Source of the DNA: Edolisoma coerulescens
Lineage: Eukaryota; Chordata; Aves; Passeriformes; Campephagidae
Direction: 5' to 3'
Assembly (NCBI GenBank): GCA_013397115.1
Contig: VWZW01001014.1
Coordinates: 1,409,766 to 1,473,765 of the forward strand
Length of the DNA stretch: 64,000 nucleotides
Below, one piece after another: positions 60,101 to 64,000 of the stretch. How positions within the stretch are numbered: position 1 is the stretch's first letter; each line of letters opens with the position of its first letter. Below the pieces are notes generated by a model. That model did not search any database. It worked only from the letters and a program-made list of their open reading frames with translations, and was not told the origin of the DNA. Made by a program: the position numbers and the translations under genes.

Positions 60101-62099
60101 CTCATTTCAAATGAAAAATATGGTAGCATATGGAACTTTGAAAACTTATGGGCTTTATAATACCAACTTAAGTAAAAACTGTGCTCAAGGTTTCTTAAGA
60201 TAAAATTGAGAAGAGGTAAGAAAAATAATGCCATAAGTGTTATTCCTCTCAGATTCTGAGCAGTGCTTCTACAAAGATAGATTGGTTTTGTTGTGGATTT
60301 TGGTTCTGCATGCTTGGGGATTTTTAAAATATTTATTTTTAGGTGAAACTAAATTTCTAACCACCTCAAACCTTGCAAAAAGCTTTGTAAATAGATGCCA
60401 TAAGTAGATATGTCTATTTTGACAGACTCCAATACAGGCACATTTTACTCTTCCTGCTAACATTTCTTTAACTTCATCTGCAAACCTGGACTAAATTCTG
60501 TCCAAGTATGACAGCTCTTTGTCCAAATGAATAAGGATCTACACAAAACAATCTGGAATTCTTTCAGCTTCAAAGAGAGCAAATAGTATTATGCATACTT
60601 ATGTGTATTAAGCTTCATAAAAATCTTCTAATACTATGTTCTGAGCACAAAAGCTTGGTAATTCAGCGGGCTTCCCATTATGGCTCTACATGGAAAAACG
60701 TGGATGTCCATCTCAGTTGGGATCCAGACATGGTAGAATGTTAAATAAATTAGTACTTTCAGCTGCATCAGAAGAGAATAACTCCCTATAACTATATTGC
60801 CTATAAGCAAGCTAAGTCCATTTTAGAAACAAATGTGGTAAGAACTTAATCCTACATCCAGAATCAAAATTATTTGACCTCCTCCACGGTTTACTTTAAA
60901 AGCAAAAACACACACATGAAACAGGAAGACAAGATTTATAGACCATGCTAAATGTAACCTTTATCTGTGCAATTCCTGGAAATCCAGGGGACTACTGAGA
61001 TCAGGCCACTCGTGTCAGACAGCAATTCATGATTAGCATCAACTTCTGGGGCCTAGAATTATAACCACTTCCCCACAAAAAAAAAAAAATCTATTGAAAA
61101 TAGTAAATCATAGCACAAATGCAAGTAGACAACGCATTCAAAAATCTTGTTCCAGGTTTCTGATTTGCAGAATACTTTGGGTTTCAACTCCTTATTAGAC
61201 CAATATAGTGAAATTTCTGCAACCTACCAAGTCAGATCTCTTGACAGAAAATTTGTATTTATTTGTTATTCATTTTCCATCCACAAAAATCAGAGTAACT
61301 AAAGCAGTAACATTGTGATTTTAAAAGTTAACATCAATAGTCTGGTGAGTATTGCAGTGTCTTTCCCTAATATTGCCAAATAGTTTTTTGTAAACCTGAG
61401 CACTAGCCTCCAAAATGGGTAAAAACTTACGGAAGAACTTAGCAGTTTAATTACTAGTTATTGAAAAGGCCATTACCTGTACTTTTTACAAATCATAACC
61501 AATACTTTAGTCTATATGATTTTATACCTTCCATTTGACTTTTAAACATATTTTAACTGCTTCAAGTTCAGCCATTTCTTCTGTTTGCTCACTTTTCCCC
61601 TCTAACTATTTAAAAAGTGATGTAAATTAATTGTTAAAATATATTCAGCATATTAAATAAGTAACCAGAAGTTCCAAACTTTGGGAGCTAGGTGTGGAGT
61701 AAGTAATTCTTGTCACTTTAGGGACTGAATAAGGGTGGGTGAATCATTAAGAACAACAACTGGAAAAAACAAACCAAAACCATCCATCCCAGATATAACA
61801 TATTACACATTCTTTATTCACACCGAACAGTTTCATTTGGCTTTTCTGGTAGCAATTCCTTATTCTATAGTAATAAAAAGAGATATTGGCATTGCAGAGG
61901 TATTAAAAAACATCTCAGTCAGAGTGTGTACCTGAAAAATTATTCATGGCATTCTTACTGCCGTTTGTTTCTGCCACCGCCCGCCTGAACTGCTCCAGGA
62001 TGGCGTTGAGCTCGGATGAGCGCTGCAGAGTGCGGTGCTCGGCTATGCGCAGACGTTCCTTCAAAGCGTGAAATTCCCGCTGATACGCAAGCAACTTTT
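17908..62099 (-). CDS. MGAT4A: MGAT4A, N-acetylglucosaminyltransferase IVa (5'-partial, coding exons 2-15)
   Basis: Golgi type II membrane enzyme (GnT-IVa) that adds GlcNAc in beta1,4 linkage to the alpha1,3-mannose arm of N-glycans, starting a branch. Coding exons (minus): 62099-61932, 59393-59253, 56880-56747, 45697-45651, 45082-44969, 44355-44280, 42880-42766, 34776-34646, 34044-33937, 33531-33338, 21470-21392, 19283-19217, 18205-18093, 17934-17908. They join in frame to 503 whole codons, equal to residues 33-535 of the 535-residue mammalian protein. A stem coiled coil lies at about 33-70, the GT54 catalytic domain at about 90-375 with an acidic LEDD motif at 259-262 (DXD-like), and a C-terminal carbohydrate-binding domain from about 380. 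The end is IHIKKITN. The anchor exon is not in the window. Confidence 0.97.
18093..18205 (-). CDS. MGAT4A: MGAT4A coding exon 14
   Basis: Residues 490-527: [20 protein letters not shown] through SAVWAILNE. Acceptor TTGCAG, donor GTAAGT. The frame stays open past the donor, so reading through would mis-annotate the C-terminus. Confidence 0.95.
19217..19283 (-). CDS. MGAT4A: MGAT4A coding exon 13
   Basis: 67 nt, residues 468-489: [20 protein letters not shown], then RI. Acceptor TTCCAG, donor GTATGT. Confidence 0.94.
19935..20115. repeat. T/G-rich low-complexity tract
   Basis: A poly(T) run followed by TTTGTTTTATTTATTTGGGG-like sequence in MGAT4A intron 12. No recognisable element body. Confidence 0.6.
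21392..21470 (-). CDS. MGAT4A: MGAT4A coding exon 12
   Basis: Residues 441-467: [20 protein letters not shown], then EVLPFQ. The split codon at the junction is AG|G, arginine, where human has serine. Acceptor TATAG, donor GTATGA. Confidence 0.94.
24811..24863 (+). mobile_element. CR1 3'-tail fragment
   Basis: TTGGACTGAATGATCTTAAA, then GTCTTGTCCAACC and an ATTCTATG-type terminus, typical of CR1 or a CR1-tailed SINE. The upstream body is not recognisable. Confidence 0.75.
27085..27119. repeat. (TA)n microsatellite
   Basis: About 17 uninterrupted TA units in MGAT4A intron 11, likely length-variable. Confidence 0.95.
27372..27477 (-). other. Candidate cassette (poison) exon in MGAT4A intron 11
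   Basis: A 106-nt segment of normal complexity has a good acceptor (polypyrimidine tract ending TTTTTCCAG) and a donor (ACAG|GTAAAA). Spliced after exon 11 (phase 2) it reads Ser-Arg-stop, and its length is not a multiple of three. Inclusion would therefore truncate the enzyme in its C-terminal domain and probably trigger transcript decay. One other frame is open throughout, so it could also be a relic of unrelated coding sequence. Confidence 0.3.
29244..29629 (+). mobile_element. CR1 LINE 3' fragment
   Basis: Carries the standard CR1 order: 'tatgaggagcagctgaggga', 'agcctggagaaaaggaggctc', 'agatactagaaatattctttt', 'ggactagatgaccttgaagg', and a final TGATTCTGTG. About 385 bp, with a short internal loss relative to typical copies. 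Sense is opposite to MGAT4A. Confidence 0.92.
30301..30347. repeat. A/C-rich simple tract
   Basis: Irregular AAACC/CCAAA units in MGAT4A intron 11. Confidence 0.6.
31608..31925. repeat. A/C-rich low-complexity tract (about 320 bp)
   Basis: Irregular runs of A with CC or CCC, almost free of G and T on the plus strand. Long open frames on both strands here are composition artefacts. It may be an expanded (AAAC)n-like repeat. Confidence 0.8.
33338..33531 (-). CDS. MGAT4A: MGAT4A coding exon 11
   Basis: Residues 377-440 plus two bases. Opens [20 protein letters not shown] and contains [17 protein letters not shown] of the C-terminal carbohydrate-binding domain. The donor is again GTTAGT. Confidence 0.95.
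33937..34044 (-). CDS. MGAT4A: MGAT4A coding exon 10
   Basis: Residues 341-376: [20 protein letters not shown] and the rest, ending KIQKLT. The donor is GTTAGT, a weak match at +3. Confidence 0.95.
34646..34776 (-). CDS. MGAT4A: MGAT4A coding exon 9
   Basis: Residues 297-340: [20 protein letters not shown] through [13 protein letters not shown]. Acceptor CACAG, donor GTAAGT. Confidence 0.95.
35680..35860 (+). mobile_element. CR1 LINE 3' tail
   Basis: Reads 'ctggaacaggctgctgaggg', 'catccctggaggtatttaaa', 'gtagatgtggcacttgggga', 'gactcgatgatctttgaggt', and ends ATTCTATG. MGAT4A intron 8. Confidence 0.9.
40128..40296 (+). mobile_element. CR1 LINE 3' tail
   Basis: Reads 'gcccagggaagctgtggatg', 'tggaagtgttcaaagccagg', 'ctggatgatctttaaggtcc', and ends ATTCTATGATTCTGTG. 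MGAT4A intron 8. Confidence 0.92.
42766..42880 (-). CDS. MGAT4A: MGAT4A coding exon 8 (acidic metal-site motif)
   Basis: Residues 259-296, beginning [20 protein letters not shown]. The EDD triad is the family's DXD-like metal and sugar-nucleotide site. Acceptor CTCTAG, donor GTAAGA. Confidence 0.95.
44280..44355 (-). CDS. MGAT4A: MGAT4A coding exon 7
   Basis: 76 nt, residues 233-258: [20 protein letters not shown], then VYYIQ. Acceptor TTTCAG, donor GTAAAT. Confidence 0.94.
44969..45082 (-). CDS. MGAT4A: MGAT4A coding exon 6
   Basis: Residues 195-232 plus two bases: [20 protein letters not shown], then [17 protein letters not shown]. Acceptor GACAG, donor GTAGGT. Confidence 0.94.
45651..45697 (-). 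CDS. MGAT4A: MGAT4A coding exon 5
   Basis: A 47-nt micro-exon, residues 180-194 plus two bases ([15 protein letters not shown]). Acceptor TTGCAG, donor GTAAGT. Too short for an open-frame scan. Confidence 0.93.
45698..56746 (-). other. MGAT4A: MGAT4A intron 4 (11.0 kb)
   Basis: AT-rich, with one CR1 fragment at 50038-50466 and no recognised exon or RNA gene. Confidence 0.85.
50038..50466 (-). mobile_element. CR1 LINE 3' fragment
   Basis: Reverse-oriented CR1: 'catagactctctcaaggtaa', 'ggatcatcaagaccaacacc', 'aaaaaccttttcctaatgtc', 'ctcagctgctcctccaaagt'. A diverged copy of about 430 bp. Confidence 0.85.
56747..56880 (-). CDS. MGAT4A: MGAT4A coding exon 4
   Basis: Residues 135-179: [20 protein letters not shown] through [10 protein letters not shown], the first beta-strand region of the glycosyltransferase fold. 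Donor GTAATC. Confidence 0.95.
57045..58005 (-). mobile_element. ERVL-type LTR-like element with internal repeats
   Basis: About 0.9 kb, GC-richer than its surroundings, in MGAT4A intron 3. It resembles a common avian LTR family. Near its plus-strand right end is a block close to 'ccaaaacactgtcacacaag'. The middle is built of degenerate 30-45 bp units around 'ccatgggctgcag'. On the minus strand there is an AATAAA at 57120-57115 near the 3' side. No retroviral genes are present, so it is at most a solo, truncated LTR. Family assignment is from memory. Confidence 0.6.
59253..59393 (-). CDS. MGAT4A: MGAT4A coding exon 3
   Basis: Residues 88-134, including [20 protein letters not shown], nearly identical to human. 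Acceptor TTGCAG, donor GTATGC. Confidence 0.95.
61932..62099 (-). CDS. MGAT4A: MGAT4A coding exon 2
   Basis: Encodes residues 33-87, beginning [20 protein letters not shown], a heptad-rich stem coiled coil, then a NGS glycosylation sequon. It is GC-rich compared with the other exons. Donor GTACAC, acceptor CCTAG. Confidence 0.95.
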
Positions 62100-62360
62100 C
62101 TAGGGAGAAAAAACATGATTTGGGTTATTTTCGGAAACAAACACTACAGACAGATCCGACAAGCGTCTAACACTGCTCAGCCCTGCAGCACCTGGAATCC
62201 ACCCGGGAAGGCGGAGCCCAGCACGGTCCCACCTGAGGAGCTGGGTGCCTCAGCACTCACAGCACAGCGAGGGGAGAGCGAGCTGCGCCACGCCGGGATG
62301 CAGGGCCGGCACTGAGGGGGGATGCCCCTCACCACAGCCACACACCAGGGCAACCCTGAG
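61960..62360. promoter_or_regulatory. GC/CpG-rich patch over MGAT4A coding exon 2
   Basis: Local GC and CpG content rises sharply over the exon and about 250 bp upstream, within AT-rich introns. It could be a minor CpG island with an alternative start site, or GC-biased exon composition only. No motif decides this. Confidence 0.35.
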
Positions 62361-64000
62361 TACCCAGCACTCAGCACCACAAGGCAGTTCTGGACCACTT
62401 CTTGGAACAGGTGCCCACAAACCATTTCTTCTAAGAAGCTACACAGCAGTGGCCCCTTACAAAAGCACAGGTTACGTCTTCTGAAAGACACCTCTGAATA
62501 ATTTGTAAAAATGAGTGGAACGTGACATTATTTCAGACATATGAATTTTAAACCCAAGTCTTAACTTAATGATATGGACAGTGCCTGAGAACTGAACAAA
62601 ATTTTTTATCAAAATTCTGTTGATGTTGATATATATACATACTCTTGAAAAGGGACCACAAGGGAGATGGAAACACCAGAACTGATTTGCTGATACATTC
62701 CCTTTGCCCTTGACACCCAGCAAAGTAAGCGTGCCTGGATTTTGTCTCCTTCCTTCTTCCTATTGGTAATTTCCTCAAATTTGCTCACCATCATCACTGT
62801 CATCACCCTCCTTCAACCAATCCACACTGGAGTATTTTAAGTGATTCTGTAACTCATAATCAATATTCCAGCCACTCAGCTGACACCCACAGACATATCT
62901 CTTTTGTTATTTACCTATCCATTCCTAGTCTTTCATTATTGCAAAGGTAGGGAAGCAGAAGTTTAGCAAGCAATTTGAAACTCTTCCTGTTGCTATATTA
63001 CATAACACATGGAGCAAAAAGGGAATTAGAGTCAACTTCCCTTGTTAATAAGGCTGCTTTTCTTCCAAATTATTTCAATTTACATTTATTTTCTTTTTTT
63101 TTTTTTGCAGTTGAGATGTACTGCTCTGATAATGTTTAGAAAAAATAATTAACTAAAGTGCCCTCTCCTTTAAAGATGGAAAAATAAAACATAGTTCACA
63201 ACCTCTTAAAAACATTTCCCTTGCCAGCTTTCTTTTCCTTCTTTCATTAAAACCAAATGGTTATTGCTTTTTGTGCCAACGAACCCAGAACACAGAGGCT
63301 GGCCTGCAACACAGTGCTAGGCACACTAACACTACTGACTGAATCCAGATTGCTATCTGAAACAGGAATTGATGCTTTAGTCAGCAGCACTTAGAAGACC
63401 AGGAAAGTTTTTTGGAGTTTCTGGCATGAAGGACATTCTCACTTGCCAACAACAACTAACAAAGTAGTTCACTGATGCTTCCAGTGAACTGTACTGGTAT
63501 TGCATTTATGGTACTTGAGACCTCAAAAGCATTATTTCCTTTAAGAAATACTACACAAGTAGTCAACTTCTCACAGTTCCTTCAACCAGACTTATCTGGG
63601 TTAAGGAGGCTGCTCTAAAAGATACATAAACTCCTGGCACGTATCCTTCAAAAATATATGGCGGATTTTTTTTTTATTAGGCGTGATATTATTCAGTCAA
63701 GTAAAACTCGAAAATCCTAACACTACAGTAAGATTTTAAGTCTACTATCCTATGAGTATTTTTCTAGTTATTTATGCAAAATAAAATAAAAAAACAATTC
63801 TTTGCTTAAGTGAACTTAGGTGATCTAAAACATTTACATCTCTTAACACTGTTAGAGCTAGCACTTTTCATGTTTTTGGAGATTAATGTGTAATTTGGTA
63901 TTTTGGTACTTGTTTTATAATATGGTTGTCTGTAGTTTTAAACTAAATAAATCAAATTTAAATGTCTAACAGTTATATCTTTAGCATACTTTCAGTACTT
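62361..64000 (-). other. MGAT4A: MGAT4A intron 1 (3' part)
   Basis: AT-rich intron with no recognised repeat or exon. The anchor exon beginning MRLRN in mammals was sought on the minus strand and not found, so it lies outside the window. Confidence 0.75.

Overview
The window is ordinary vertebrate nuclear DNA, almost certainly from a bird and probably a songbird. It is intron-rich, with GT/AG-bounded exons, CpG-island promoters and scattered 3'-end fragments of CR1 LINEs. One element has a tRNA-Ile-derived head joined to a CR1-type tail, the architecture described for the passerine family TguSINE1. There are no operons, CRISPR arrays or other prokaryotic features. Three protein-coding genes are supported exon by exon, in the order and orientation known from human 2q11.2: COA5 (-), UNC50 (+), MGAT4A (-).

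Layout. 1-2.1 kb is flank with no recognised gene. COA5 occupies about 2.1-5.2 kb on the minus strand: three coding exons and 75 residues of a twin-CX9C cytochrome c oxidase assembly factor. It shares a CpG-island promoter at about 5.0-5.5 kb with UNC50, which runs rightward to a stop at 12109 (five coding exons, 259 residues, a Golgi membrane protein). UNC50 and MGAT4A converge tail to tail, with candidate poly(A) signals for both strands near 12.25 kb. MGAT4A fills the rest on the minus strand. Fourteen coding exons between 62099 and 17908 encode 503 complete codons that correspond to residues 33-535 of the 535-residue mammalian enzyme. The first coding exon (cytoplasmic tail and membrane anchor) lies beyond the right edge. 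The genes are not a functional pathway; they are neighbours by conserved synteny.

The most consequential oddities are two perfect-boundary tandem duplications, each with a single N between the copies: 5214-5576/5578-5940, containing the UNC50 5' exon, and 7194-8761/8763-10330, containing UNC50 coding exon 2. Both look like uncollapsed contig overlaps, that is assembly errors, rather than biology. The best biological lead is a well-formed but frame-breaking candidate cassette ('poison') exon at 27372-27477 (-) in MGAT4A intron 11, downstream of two exons with weak GTTAGT donors. I did not find a convincing undescribed biological system here.
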